Assembly (NCBI RefSeq): GCF_014323665.1
Contig: NZ_JABVEB010000003.1
Location: 1 to 64,000, forward strand
DNA length: 64,000 nt
Source: Actinomadura sp. HBU206391
GTDB lineage: Bacteria; Actinomycetota; Actinomycetes; Streptosporangiales; Streptosporangiaceae
Direction: 5' to 3'
How positions within the stretch are numbered: the stretch's first letter is position 1; each line of letters begins with the position of its first letter. The notes beneath the pieces are model-generated. The model was given only the letters and a program-made list of their open reading frames with translations. It searched no databases and was not told where the DNA came from. Below are positions 8,034 to 17,008 of this stretch, one piece after another. A program made the position numbers and the translations under genes.

Positions 8034-9311
8034 TCAGCCGACGCGGTCGATGATGAGCGGGAGGAGCTCCGGAGCTCCGTCTTCACTGATCTCCACGGCA
8101 CCGTCCAGGGCCTGCAGCGCGCGCTCGAACCGGCCCGCGTCGTCGGCGTGCAGGGTCAGCAGCGGCTGCCCGGCGGTGACCTGGTCGCCGGGCTTGGCGT
8201 GGCACACGACGCCGGCTCCGAACGAGACGGGGTCCTCCTTGCGGGCGCGCCCGGCGCCGAGCCGCCAGGCGGCCAGGCCGACGCTGTAGGCGTCGAGCCG
8301 GGTGAGCACCCCGGTGGCGGAGCTCGTGACCTCGTGGGTCTCAGCGGCGACGGGCAACTTCGCGTCCGGATCGCCGCCCTGCGCCGAGATCATGCGACGC
8401 CACACGTCCATGGCGGAGCCGTCGCGCAGCGCGTCGGCCGGGTCCTTGCCGCCGCCGAGGCCCGCCCCGGCGAGCATCTCGCGGGCCAGCGTCACGGTCA
8501 GCTCCACGACGTCCTCGGGGCCGCCGCCGCTGAGCACCTCGACCGACTCGGCCACCTCGATCGCGTTGCCCACGGCCCGGCCGAGCGGGCGGTCCATCGC
8601 GGTGAGCAGCGCGACCGTGCGCACCCCGTGGTCGCCGCCGATCGCCACCATGGTCTCGGCCAAGCGCCTGGCGTCGTCGGTGGTCTTCATAAAGGCCCCG
8701 GAGCCGACCTTGACGTCCAGCACCAGCGCCCCGGTGCCCTCGGCGATCTTCTTCGACATGATGGACGAGGCGATGAGCGGGATCGACTCCACCGTGCCGG
8801 TGACGTCGCGCAGCGCGTACAGCTTGCGGTCGGCGGGGGCCAGCCCGGTGCCCGCCGCGCAGACGACGGCGCCCGCGCTCCGCAGCACGCCGAGCATCTC
8901 CTCGACCGTCAGCGAGGCGCGCCAGCCCGGAATCGACTCCAGCTTGTCCAGCGTGCCGCCCGTGTGACCGAGCCCGCGGCCGGACAGCTGCGGAACCGCG
9001 GCGCCGCAGGCGGCCACCGCCGGCGCCAGCGGCAGCGTGATCTTGTCCCCCACGCCACCGGTCGAGTGCTTGTCGGTGGTCGGCCGGTCGAGACCCGACC
9101 AGTCCATCCGCTCGCCGGAGCGGATCATGGCCTCGGTCCAGGCCGTGACCTCGGCCCGGGTCATGCCGTTGAGCAGGATCGCCATCGCGAGCGCGGACAT
9201 CTGCTCCTCGGCCACGACCCCGCGGGTGTAGGCGTCGACGACCCAGTCGATCTGCTCGGCCGACAGCCGCCCGCCGTCGCGCTTGGTGAGGATGACGTCG
9301 ATGACGTCCAT
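8034..9311 (-). CDS. deoA: Pyrimidine-nucleoside (thymidine) phosphorylase
   Basis: 425 residues from the ATG that shares one base with the cdd stop (TGATG); a 5-residue longer reading has no support. It phosphorolyses thymidine, deoxyuridine or uridine to base and (deoxy)ribose-1-phosphate. The glycosyltransferase family 3 signature is clear around residues 105-130 (SGRGLGHTGGTLDKLE), after the phosphate-binding KHSTGGVGDK. A C-terminal alpha/beta domain (PYNP type) follows. It acts directly after cytidine deaminase in the pathway, matching gene order. Confidence 0.95.
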   Translation of the reverse strand: MDVIDVILTKRDGGRLSAEQIDWVVDAYTRGVVAEEQMSALAMAILLNGMTRAEVTAWTEAMIRSGERMDWSGLDRPTTDKHSTGGVGDKITLPLAPAVAACGAAVPQLSGRGLGHTGGTLDKLESIPGWRASLTVEEMLGVLRSAGAVVCAAGTGLAPADRKLYALRDVTGTVESIPLIASSIMSKKIAEGTGALVLDVKVGSGAFMKTTDDARRLAETMVAIGGDHGVRTVALLTAMDRPLGRAVGNAIEVAESVEVLSGGGPEDVVELTVTLAREMLAGAGLGGGKDPADALRDGSAMDVWRRMISAQGGDPDAKLPVAAETHEVTSSATGVLTRLDAYSVGLAAWRLGAGRARKEDPVSFGAGVVCHAKPGDQVTAGQPLLTLHADDAGRFERALQALDGAVEISEDGAPELLPLIIDRVG

Positions 9312-9742
9312 CAGCGGTCCTTCCACCGGTCGAGGTCGCCCGGGCCGAAGGCGTCCGGCAGCACCTCCGACATGGGCACGATGCCCCGGGCGGTCTCCAC
9401 CAGCAGGTCAGGGCCCCCGTGCTCCCACAGCACCTGGCGGCACCGGCCGCACGGCATGACCGGCTCACCGTCGCCCTTGACCACCGACAGCGCGACGAGC
9501 CGCGGCAGGCCTCCGCCGGTGTCCGCGGCCGGCTTGCCCGCCCCGTGCAGGTCGGAGACGAGGCTGCACTCGGCGCACAGGCCGAGACCGTACGACGCGT
9601 TCTCCACGTTGCAGCCGGTCACGACGCGGCCGTCGTCCACCAGTGCCGCCGCCCCCACCGGATAACCGGAGTACGGCGCGTACGCCCGCCGCATCGCCGC
9701 CCGGGCGGCGGCCCGCAGCCCGGGCCAATCGATCTCGCTCAT
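9311..9742 (-). CDS. cdd: Cytidine deaminase
   Basis: 143 residues from an ATG preceded by GGGGGAG. It converts cytidine/deoxycytidine to uridine/deoxyuridine. Substrate motif NVENASYG (about 48-55), zinc ligand and catalytic Glu in CAECSL, and the two other zinc cysteines in PCGRCRQVL show a homotetrameric T-CDA type enzyme of normal size. It lies 85 bases after the second permease gene and is coupled to deoA, so imported cytidine can pass to uridine and then to uracil. Confidence 0.95.
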   Translation of the reverse strand: MSEIDWPGLRAAARAAMRRAYAPYSGYPVGAAALVDDGRVVTGCNVENASYGLGLCAECSLVSDLHGAGKPAADTGGGLPRLVALSVVKGDGEPVMPCGRCRQVLWEHGGPDLLVETARGIVPMSEVLPDAFGPGDLDRWKDR

Positions 9743-9827
9743 GAAACTCCCCCAGGGGGCCGGTGGCCCCTCGTCGATGGCGCTCAGCCGATGCCCATCA
9801 GTCAATCGGGCTCGTCGACGGGCCTGG

Positions 9828-11099
9828 TCAGTGGCCCTCGCCACGACGGTAGACCAGGCCGTCGGCGGCGGGCATGCGCAGCCGTTGCGAGGCCAGCGAC
9901 AGCACCAGCAGCGTCGTGATGTGCGGGCTGTAGGTGACGATCTCCTTCGGCAACTCGTCGGTCGCGAGGTACCAGAAGAGCAGTGCCCCGCCCGACACCA
10001 GCGCGAAGAGCGCGTGGTAGACCCGGCGGCGGGCCGGCAGCAGCACCCAGACGGCATAGGCGAACAGGAGCACGGCCACGACCAGGAGCAGCGCGTGCAC
10101 CGCGCCGGTCGCGCCGCGCTGCTGCAGCGCGTCGGTGTAGCCGAACAGCCCGGTGCCGAGGGCGAGCCCGCCGGGCCGCCAGTTACCGAAGATCATGGCT
10201 GCCAGGCCGATGAAACCGCGCCCGCCGGTCTGCCCCTCCTGGTACTGCGCCGAGCCGACCATCGCGAGGAAGACGCCGCCGATGCCGGCCAGACCGCCGG
10301 AGATGATCACCGCGACGTACTTCATGGTGTAGACCCGGACGCCGAGCGACTCCGCGGCGTACGGGTTCTCCCCGCAGGACCGGATGCGCAGGCCGAACGC
10401 GGTGCGCCACAGCAGGAACCAGGTCAGCGGGATCAGCGCGATCGCGATGACCGTGAGCGCGGACAGGTCCGTGGTGAGGCCGCGCACCAGCCCGGCGAGG
10501 TCGGAGACGAAGAACCAGTGATGCTGCTCGAGGTCGCCGAGCGGGCCGCCGATGCCCGGCACGCTGATCTTGGGGAACTGGGGCAGCGCTGGCGATTGGG
10601 TCGCGCCGCCGCCCCTCTCGTCCACGAAGAACAGCGTGGACAGGTAGCGGGCCGCGCCGGGCGCCAGGATGTTGATCGCCACGCCCGAGACGATGTGGTC
10701 GACGCCGAAGGTCACCGTGGCGACCGAGTGCAGCAGCCCTCCGAGCGCGCCCATGGTGATGCCCATGAGCAGGCCCATCCAGGGATTGCCGGAGAAGTAC
10801 GCGCCGAAGGCCGCGCCCCACGTACCGAAGATCATCATGCCTTCGAGGCCGATGTTGACCACACCCGCGCGTTCGGCCCACAGCCCGCCGAGTGCGGCCA
10901 TGCCGATCGGGATGCCCAGGGCGAGCGTGGTCCCGACCGAGGCGCTCGAGGTGATCTCGGTCTCACCGGTGATGACCCTCAGCAGCACCAGCGCGCAGAA
11001 GACACCGCCAAGCATGATCAGCAGCCGTACGGCCGGATTCCGCCGCGTCGAGCCGGGCGGGCTCCCCTTGACCGGCGTCGCCTCCTGGACGGTGGTCAC
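9828..11099 (-). CDS. Nucleoside ABC transporter permease (BMP system), subunit 2
   Basis: 423 residues from the GTG that overlaps the preceding permease stop (GTGA). The BPD_transp_2 type core has E-R-A-G-V-V-N-I-G-L-E-G-M near residue 73, the hallmark of the NupQ/YufQ-like permease, and about ten membrane helices. A distinctive charged C-terminal extension with three more helices is present (about 330-410). It pairs with the first permease to form the channel for nucleosides delivered by the BMP lipoprotein. Confidence 0.92.
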   Translation of the reverse strand: MTTVQEATPVKGSPPGSTRRNPAVRLLIMLGGVFCALVLLRVITGETEITSSASVGTTLALGIPIGMAALGGLWAERAGVVNIGLEGMMIFGTWGAAFGAYFSGNPWMGLLMGITMGALGGLLHSVATVTFGVDHIVSGVAINILAPGAARYLSTLFFVDERGGGATQSPALPQFPKISVPGIGGPLGDLEQHHWFFVSDLAGLVRGLTTDLSALTVIAIALIPLTWFLLWRTAFGLRIRSCGENPYAAESLGVRVYTMKYVAVIISGGLAGIGGVFLAMVGSAQYQEGQTGGRGFIGLAAMIFGNWRPGGLALGTGLFGYTDALQQRGATGAVHALLLVVAVLLFAYAVWVLLPARRRVYHALFALVSGGALLFWYLATDELPKEIVTYSPHITTLLVLSLASQRLRMPAADGLVYRRGEGH

Positions 11100-12211
11100 G
11101 CCGCCACCTCCTTCGGACGGTCCGCCGCTCTGGCGGCCAGTTCGGCGGCGACCGCCTGTTGCTGCCACCGCAGGCCGAGCCGCCGGACGATCTCGTACAC
11201 GACCACGACCGACAGCAGGACGGCCGCCTGCGTGATGGCCACGATCTCCTTGGGGATGTCGTTGAACTCGAGGATCTGCGAGGACTGGTCCAGAAACGCC
11301 CAGAGCAGGGCGGCGAACGCGATGCCGACCGGGTGGTTGCGGCCGAGCAGCGCGATGCCGATGCCGATGAAGCCGAGCCCGCCCGGGAAGTCGAGGCCGT
11401 AGGAGTAGGACGAGCCGAGCAGTTGCGGCATGCCGATCAGGCCGGCCGCCATGCCCGACATCACCATCGCGACCACGACCATGCGGCGGGCGTCGACCCC
11501 TCCGGCCACGGCCGCGCTCGACGACAGGCCGGTCGCCCGCAGGTCGAATCCGAAGCGGGTCCGGTTGATGATGACGTGGAAGGCCACGCCCACGGCGACG
11601 GCGAGCAGCACGAGGCCGTAGATCTGCAGGCTGGCGCCGGGGTAGTGGATCCCGGCGACCCGGCCGGAGGGGTCGATCGGCTCGGTGCCGATGTTGTTGC
11701 TGCCCGCCGTCTGGACGGCGAGCCGGTCCTCGTTCAGCAGGAACGCGACGATCCCGGTGGCGATGAAGTTCAGCATGATGGTCGAGATGACCTCGCTGAC
11801 GCCCCGGGTCACCTTGAGCAGGCCGGCGATGCCGGCCCACATGCCGCCGACCGCCATGGCCACCAAGATGATCACGGTCTGGTGGATCACGGGCGGCAGC
11901 GCGAACGCACCGCCGATCGCCGCCGCCATCATGGCCCCGAGCCGGTACTGCCCGTCCACACCGATGTTGAACAGGTTCATCCGGAACCCGATCGCCACCG
12001 CGATGGCCGCCAGGTAGTACGTGGACGCCCGGTTCAGGGTGTTGACGACGCTGTCCGGCTCCAGACCGAAGTCGATCATCGCCTGGAAGACCGACGGCGG
12101 ATTGAAGCCGCTGATGGACAGGACCACCGAGGTGATGAGCACGGAGAACACCAGCGCCACGACGGCGGCGACGACCGTCAGCGCCAGCGGGGAGGTGCGC
12201 AGTCTCTTCAT
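11096..12211 (-). CDS. Nucleoside ABC transporter permease (BMP system), subunit 1
   Basis: 371 residues from an ATG overlapping the ATPase stop (ATGA). The protein starts with a short basic region and a helix, then a polytopic core with GFRMNLFNIGVDGQY (about 78-92), typical of the NupP/YufP permease family. About nine helices follow and the tail is Ala-rich and cytosolic. It functions with the second permease and the double ATPase. Confidence 0.92.
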   Translation of the reverse strand: MKRLRTSPLALTVVAAVVALVFSVLITSVVLSISGFNPPSVFQAMIDFGLEPDSVVNTLNRASTYYLAAIAVAIGFRMNLFNIGVDGQYRLGAMMAAAIGGAFALPPVIHQTVIILVAMAVGGMWAGIAGLLKVTRGVSEVISTIMLNFIATGIVAFLLNEDRLAVQTAGSNNIGTEPIDPSGRVAGIHYPGASLQIYGLVLLAVAVGVAFHVIINRTRFGFDLRATGLSSSAAVAGGVDARRMVVVAMVMSGMAAGLIGMPQLLGSSYSYGLDFPGGLGFIGIGIALLGRNHPVGIAFAALLWAFLDQSSQILEFNDIPKEIVAITQAAVLLSVVVVYEIVRRLGLRWQQQAVAAELAARAADRPKEVAA

Positions 12212-13749
12212 CGGTCCCCCTCCGGTGACGCTCCGGTCATCGCCGAGCCGAGCTGCTCCGGGGTGACGGAGGCCGGGTCCGCCTCGGCGACGATCCGGCC
12301 CCGCAGGATCACCCGCAGGGTGTCGGACATGCCGATCAGTTCGTCCAGGTCGGCGGAGATCAGCAGCACCGCGAGGCCTTCCGCGCGCGCCCGCCGAAGA
12401 TGCTCCCAGATCGCCGCCTGGGCCCCGACGTCGACCCCGCGGGTCGGGTGCGAGGCGATGAGCAGTTTCGGCTTCCCGGACATCTCCCGGCCCACGATGA
12501 GCTTCTGCTGGTTGCCGCCGGACAGCGAGGCGGCGATCACGTCGATCCCGGGCGTACGGACGTCGTAGTCCTCGACGATCCGCCGCGTGTCGGCGCGGGC
12601 GCCGGAGCGGTCGATCCAGAAGCCCTTGGCGTTGGGGCGTTCGGTCTGGTGGCCGAGGATGCGGTTCTCCCACAGCGCCGACTCGAGCAGCAGCCCGTGC
12701 CGGTGCCGGTCCTCGGGGATGAAGCCGATGCCGCTCTCGCGGCGCCGGCGGGTCGGCCAGGCGCCGATGTCCTGTCCGTCGAGGACGATGGAGCCGGAGT
12801 CGGGCGTGCGCATCCCCATGATCGCCTCGACCAGCTCGGCCTGGCCGTTGCCCTCGACCCCCGCGATGCCGAGGATCTCGCCATGGTGGATGGTCAGCGA
12901 GACGTCGTCGACCAGGGCCCGGCCCGATCCGTCCCGGACGGTCAGCGAGGCGAGCTCGAGCGCCGGCCGGTCGGTGACCGTCGACTCCCGCAGTTCCGGC
13001 ACCGGTAGCTCACTGCCCACCATGAGCTGGGCGAGCCCGCGTGCGCTGACGGTCTGGGGGTCGATGCACTTGGCGACCGTCGTGCCGCGCCGGATGACGC
13101 TGATCTCGTCGGCGACCGACAGGACCTCGTCGAGTTTGTGCGAGATGAAGATGACCGTGAGTCCCTCGCGCTTCAGCTCACGCAGGTTGTCGAAGAGCTC
13201 CTCGACCTCCTGGGGAACGAGCACGGCGGTCGGTTCGTCGAGGATGAGGATCCGGGCACCGCGGTAGAGGACCTTCAGGATCTCGACCCGCTGCCGGTCG
13301 CCGACGCCGAGCTCCTCGACCAGCCGTCCCGGCTCGACCTGGAGGCCGTACTTCTTCGCCAGTTCGTCGATCCGGCGGCGTGCCTTGCCGCCGATGCCGT
13401 GCAGCTTCTCGGCGCCGAGGACGATGTTCTCGAGCACGGTGAGATTGTCGGCGAGCATGAAGTGCTGGTGCACCATGCCGATGCCACGGGCGATGGCGTC
13501 GGACGGCGAGCCGAACGCGACCTGCTCGCCCCCGACGCTGATCGCGCCCTCGTCCGGCCGCAGCATCCCGTAGAGGATCTTCATCAGGGTGGACTTGCCT
13601 GCGCCGTTCTCACCCACGATGGCGTGCACCGTGCCGGCCGAGACCCTGAGGTCGATGTCGTGGTTGGCGACGACCCCCGGGAAGCGCTTGGTGATGCCGC
13701 GCAACTCGAACGCGGGCGCGGCGACCACCGGCTCCTTTGTCGTGGACAT
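12208..13749 (-). CDS. Nucleoside ABC transporter ATPase with two nucleotide-binding domains
   Basis: 513 residues. Domain 1 has Walker A GENGAGKST (about residue 48) and Walker B LILDEPTAVL. Domain 2 starts near residue 270 with a degenerate Walker A, GVEGNGQAEL, and has signature LSGGNQQKLIVGRE. This RbsA/NupO-like arrangement, one competent and one altered site, is normal in sugar and nucleoside importers with BMP-type binding proteins. It follows the binding-protein gene across an inter-cistronic hairpin and is coupled to permease 1. Confidence 0.94.
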   Translation of the reverse strand: MSTTKEPVVAAPAFELRGITKRFPGVVANHDIDLRVSAGTVHAIVGENGAGKSTLMKILYGMLRPDEGAISVGGEQVAFGSPSDAIARGIGMVHQHFMLADNLTVLENIVLGAEKLHGIGGKARRRIDELAKKYGLQVEPGRLVEELGVGDRQRVEILKVLYRGARILILDEPTAVLVPQEVEELFDNLRELKREGLTVIFISHKLDEVLSVADEISVIRRGTTVAKCIDPQTVSARGLAQLMVGSELPVPELRESTVTDRPALELASLTVRDGSGRALVDDVSLTIHHGEILGIAGVEGNGQAELVEAIMGMRTPDSGSIVLDGQDIGAWPTRRRRESGIGFIPEDRHRHGLLLESALWENRILGHQTERPNAKGFWIDRSGARADTRRIVEDYDVRTPGIDVIAASLSGGNQQKLIVGREMSGKPKLLIASHPTRGVDVGAQAAIWEHLRRARAEGLAVLLISADLDELIGMSDTLRVILRGRIVAEADPASVTPEQLGSAMTGASPEGDR

Positions 13750-13767
13750 CCCTGCTCTCCTAGGAAA

Positions 13768-13807
13768 CGGGCCCGGGGAGGGGCCTGATGGTCCCTCCCC
13801 GGGCCCG
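13768..13807. terminator. Strong hairpin after the BMP lipoprotein gene (attenuator or mRNA stabiliser)
   Basis: Arms 13768-13782 and 13793-13807 pair perfectly over 15 bases (core GGGCCCGGGGAGGG). The stem can be extended inward by three pairs to leave a TGAT loop. It lies between the binding-protein stop (13850) and the ATPase start (13749). Such hairpins commonly make the binding protein more abundant than the membrane parts, either by partial termination or by protecting the upstream mRNA. Confidence 0.75.
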
Positions 13808-13849
13808 GCCCGGCACGTTCAGACCAGGTTCACCGTCGTGACGTGACCG

Positions 13850-14902
13850 TCACTTGACGGGAACGGTGACCTTTCCGTCGATGATCTCCTGCTTGAGCTC
13901 GTCCAACTTGGCCTGCAGGTCCGTGATGGCCTCGGTGTTGGCCTTGGAGTAGTCGATGCCCTGGTTCTTCAGGTCGAAGGTGACCGGCCCGGACTTCACG
14001 GTGCCCTTGCTGGTGTCCTCGACGAAGTTGTAGACGGCGGTGTCGACCCGCTTGAGCATCGAGGTGATGATGTACGGCTTCTGGTCGGGCTCGGCAGTCT
14101 GGTACTGATCCGAGTCGACGCCGATCGCGAACTTCTTCTTGGCCGCGGCGGCCTGGAACAGGCCCACGCCGGAGAGGCCGGCGGCGTGGTAGACCACGTC
14201 GGCCCCGCCGTCGTACTCGCCCTCGGCGATGGTCTTGCCCTTGGCCGGGTCGGAGAAGCCGGAGAAGTCCGTGCCCCGCGAGATGTACTTGACGTCGATC
14301 TTGATGTCCGGCTTGACCTTCTTGGCCCCGGCCACGTAGCCCGCCTCGAACTTCTTGATCAGCGGAGTGTCCACGCCGCCGATGAAGCCGATCTTGCCGG
14401 TCTTGGACTTCTGCGCGGCGGCGGCGCCCACGAGGTAGGAGCCCTGCTCCTCCGCGAACAGCAGGCTCGTGACGTTGGGGGCCTTCACCGAGGCGTCGTC
14501 GACGATGGCGAACTTCGTGTTCGGGTACTTGGGGGCCACCTTGCCGAGCGCGCCGGCGTAGGCGAACCCGACGGCGACGACCGGGTTGTAGCCCGACTTG
14601 GCCAGCAGGTCGAGCCGCTGGATCTTGTCGTTGTCGGTCTCGCCCTTGGTGGCCTCGATGTCCTTGATCTCGAGGTTCAGGTTCTGCTTGACCCGGTCGA
14701 GACCCGCGAAGGCGGCGTCGTTGAACGACTTGTCACCACGCCCGCCGATGTCGTAGGCCAGCCCGACCTTGACGGTCTTCTTGGCTCCCTGGCCGCTGTC
14801 GTCGCCGCCTGTGGTGGCCTTCTTGCCACCACAGGCCCCGGCGCTCAGCGTGAGGGCGGCCCCCGTCAGCATGACGAGGGTCGTCTTGAGTCCACGGCGC
14901 AC
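13850..14902 (-). CDS. BMP-family nucleoside-binding lipoprotein
   Basis: 350 residues from a GTG placed 7 bases after AAGGAG. A TTG 27 bases further upstream would put this ribosome site inside the gene and is rejected. A signal peptide MRRGLKTTLVML is followed by lipobox SAGAC (Cys24). The mature domain has the basic membrane protein (PnrA-like) features: GLAYDIGGRGDKSFND near the start, FVGFAYAGAL-type and IGFIGGVDTPLIKKFEAGY motifs. These proteins bind purine or pyrimidine nucleosides outside the membrane. It heads the uptake and salvage operon. Confidence 0.93.
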   Translation of the reverse strand: MRRGLKTTLVMLTGAALTLSAGACGGKKATTGGDDSGQGAKKTVKVGLAYDIGGRGDKSFNDAAFAGLDRVKQNLNLEIKDIEATKGETDNDKIQRLDLLAKSGYNPVVAVGFAYAGALGKVAPKYPNTKFAIVDDASVKAPNVTSLLFAEEQGSYLVGAAAAQKSKTGKIGFIGGVDTPLIKKFEAGYVAGAKKVKPDIKIDVKYISRGTDFSGFSDPAKGKTIAEGEYDGGADVVYHAAGLSGVGLFQAAAAKKKFAIGVDSDQYQTAEPDQKPYIITSMLKRVDTAVYNFVEDTSKGTVKSGPVTFDLKNQGIDYSKANTEAITDLQAKLDELKQEIIDGKVTVPVK

Positions 14903-15557
14903 GGACGCGCTCCTTCCGTTCCCAGTCAAGGGATAAAGTGCCGGTTCAGCACGAAATCGATCGGACGTTACTCGCTAGGTCCGGGTGCGTCCAAACCGTC
15001 GTACATTTTCGCAACGAGTCCGTTACCAAAGGGTAACCGCATCGCCACTGGTCAGACGCCCCGCAGAGATCATTTCGGTCGGTGCTGACGGACGGTCAGG
15101 CAAGGTCCGGATACGTGCTCGGCGAGCCCCGCCGCAGCACGCCGGGCCGCCGGCCGCGCGATCTTCCCGCCGACGCCCTGCGATCCGGCGAATGCGGCCT
15201 CCCGAAACTGCGCACAGAAGCCTGTTATCACGCGCCGATTCGCAGGATCAAAAAAAGGTCGGCATCGAGGTGATTAAGTGACACCCGGCACCGTGATAAA
15301 GCTGTTATTTACGTTCGCCTTCGCAACACGCGCACTTTTTCGAGCCCGGTTCACGACGTCGGCGCGCCCGGGAGCTGGCCTCCGGGGCGGCGTGGCACCG
15401 GTACGTCGGCTGCGCGGGCCGGATCTCCAAGATCTCCCGTCGCGTGCTCTTCATCTCTGTTGACCCGACCGGGCAGGACGCCGTGGATGGTTCGCCGATG
15501 CCCGCCGGGAGCTCTCTTACCGCACCCGGTAGGGGGTGCCGCACCTACGGCACCCTG
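14903..15557. other. Intergenic region with possible promoter of the nucleoside operon
   Basis: No convincing gene is seen. On the minus strand TTGGAC (14989-14994) and TAACGT (14965-14970) are 18 bases apart and could be the operon promoter, though the -35 match is weak. GTTACC (15022-15027) and GGTAAC (15032-15037) form a short inverted repeat just upstream of it, a possible regulator site. The part from 15200 to 15320 is clearly AT-richer and leads into the foreign-looking gene at 15558. A minus-strand reading frame of 79 codons (15305-15544) lacks a ribosome site and looks spurious. Confidence 0.4.
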
Positions 15558-16631
15558 TCAAGGGTTGGGCGAGCAATCGTTTACGTAGCAGAGCTCTGGC
15601 CGGTTCTCCTCCACCCATCTCCGCTTATCGAGATCGGCATCGTAGGTGTTTTTCCATAGCTCGAGAATTCTCTTCCTTCCCGCCGCCGCACCGATCTTGT
15701 GCAGCTGAGCCGCATTCGGCCTGCCCTGCTTCAGTCTAACGCTTTTCGCGACAGCCGCATTGACCGCCTTATCATAGGCTCTCTCATAAAGAGAAAAAGA
15801 ACTGCTACCATCGTCAAAATAGGACTTCACGGCATCCGATTCGCCCGACCGGAGATTCTTAGCTCCCTTGCGGAATTCAAGTCGCCTGGACTCCGCCATG
15901 GCCGCAAACTCGGTTTGGGATGCAACATATTGCTTAAAACTCATCCCCTTCGGACTTTCCTTCGGATTGTAAACCTCCACGCCGGTATGCTCGGCAACCC
16001 ATTGATCATACATATGATACCGGTCAGCAGCGGGGGTTTTGGGATCTAGATTGATTGTCTTCCCAAACCTCCCTCGCCCCTTGGAGGGGTCCAGGTCGAA
16101 GCCCTTATAAGCCTTTTTCGCCGCCTCGATGCCCGCCTTGGATTCCGGGGCATATGTATTAGTAGTGCCCTCTCCGGACTTCCACGTCACCTTGTAACCT
16201 TTACTGCGAAGCCAATCATATTCTAGTTGCCCGATCGGACTCCTCGCCTTGAAGGCGGCCTCGTCCTCGCTCTGCGCTTTGTACGTGTCGCTGGAGTTGT
16301 CGTCTGGGACCGGAGGAAGCGAAACGGCATCCCCTGCCGAGAATCCCTGAGCGCCGGGCCGTCGTCGGCTCGACATCCCAGGCGCAGCGGGATCGCCATT
16401 GCCTGCGGGACGAGCCGCCTGGGCCTCGGCGGGCTGACAATTGCCTCCAGCGACGCCACAGACAGCCCTCTTGACACTTGAGGCGACGGCTTCTCCTGCG
16501 CCAGTGTGAATTACACCGGTGGTGACAGCGGCGATGAGACACACCACGCCGAGATACGACGCCGCCCCTTCACCCTTTTCACCGTCGTACTTCGAATTTC
16601 TTGCGCTTTGCGCACGAATGGCAAATTGCAT
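15558..16631 (-). CDS. Exported or membrane-anchored protein of unknown function, toxin-like layout
   Basis: 357 residues from ATG 16631; a TTG at 16715 would add 28 residues and neither has a strong ribosome site. Residues about 17-46 (GEGAASYLGVV then a hydrophobic stretch) resemble the Flp/TadE-like leader that precedes polymorphic secreted proteins in actinobacteria, but the usual E-Y is S-Y. A Pro/Ala/Gly linker follows, then a soluble charged C-terminal half of about 240 residues ending CYVNDC. I do not recognise that domain. Base composition is unlike the neighbours (25 G+C of 60 at 15781-15840). It adjoins transposon remains, so transfer is likely. A contact or secreted toxin is one possibility, with no visible immunity gene. 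Confidence 0.7.
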   Translation of the reverse strand: MQFAIRAQSARNSKYDGEKGEGAASYLGVVCLIAAVTTGVIHTGAGEAVASSVKRAVCGVAGGNCQPAEAQAARPAGNGDPAAPGMSSRRRPGAQGFSAGDAVSLPPVPDDNSSDTYKAQSEDEAAFKARSPIGQLEYDWLRSKGYKVTWKSGEGTTNTYAPESKAGIEAAKKAYKGFDLDPSKGRGRFGKTINLDPKTPAADRYHMYDQWVAEHTGVEVYNPKESPKGMSFKQYVASQTEFAAMAESRRLEFRKGAKNLRSGESDAVKSYFDDGSSSFSLYERAYDKAVNAAVAKSVRLKQGRPNAAQLHKIGAAAGRKRILELWKNTYDADLDKRRWVEENRPELCYVNDCSPNP

Positions 16632-16780
16632 GGCCGCACGATATTTCAGCTCGACTCGAAGCACATAGGGCCTAAAGACCCGAAACCGGGCCCAGGCTGG
16701 GCCGTACCGGGGCAAGAACAGACCTGGTCTCAGAAACCGGCCGACCTATTTTGCTCGGGAGTCCGCCCGAAACCGTCCCG

Positions 16781-16917
16781 CACTTTGCGGGCGGCCTGCT
16801 CGGAGGGGAAGTACCCGCGCCGACGGGTGGCCCGGCGGAACCGAAGTCGCGCTTGCGATCCCGTGGCACCTCGATCCCGACCGGCCCGACCGCGGTCAGC
16901 ACCGTTTCGCACTCGTG
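16781..16917 (-). pseudogene. Internally deleted IS256-family (mutator) transposase relic
   Basis: On the minus strand 16908-16843 reads ETVLTAVGPVGIEVPRDRKR, matching the N-terminal part of IS256-type transposases (T-V-L-T-x-x-G-P-V-x-I-x-V-P-R-D-R). In the next frame 16840-16781 reads RRGYFPSEQAARKV, which matches their C-terminal G-H-F-P-S-E-Q-A-A-x-K-V motif. The several hundred residues normally between them are missing and the two pieces differ in frame. This is a dead fragment between the unknown gene and the intact IS. Confidence 0.6.
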
Positions 16918-17008
16918 CGATTGCGGTGTCACCCGAGCTTGCGATGCGGCCTGAGTACTAGGCAGCGTCCCGTGGATCTTGGCGGGTGTGGTCTGATAAA
17001 TCACTTTT

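Noticed and set aside
9741-11402. Plus-strand frame of 553 codons
   Set aside because: Antisense to the permease genes, which have clear family motifs. The predicted protein is low-complexity Arg/Gln/Gly/His.
14903-14929. TTG start for the BMP lipoprotein
   Set aside because: AAGGAG lies between this TTG and a GTG, seven bases before the GTG, so translation begins at 14902.
15305-15544. 79-codon minus-strand frame as possible immunity gene for the island protein
   Set aside because: No ribosome site, Arg/Pro/Ser-rich composition and no hydrophobic core. It does not look like a folded protein.
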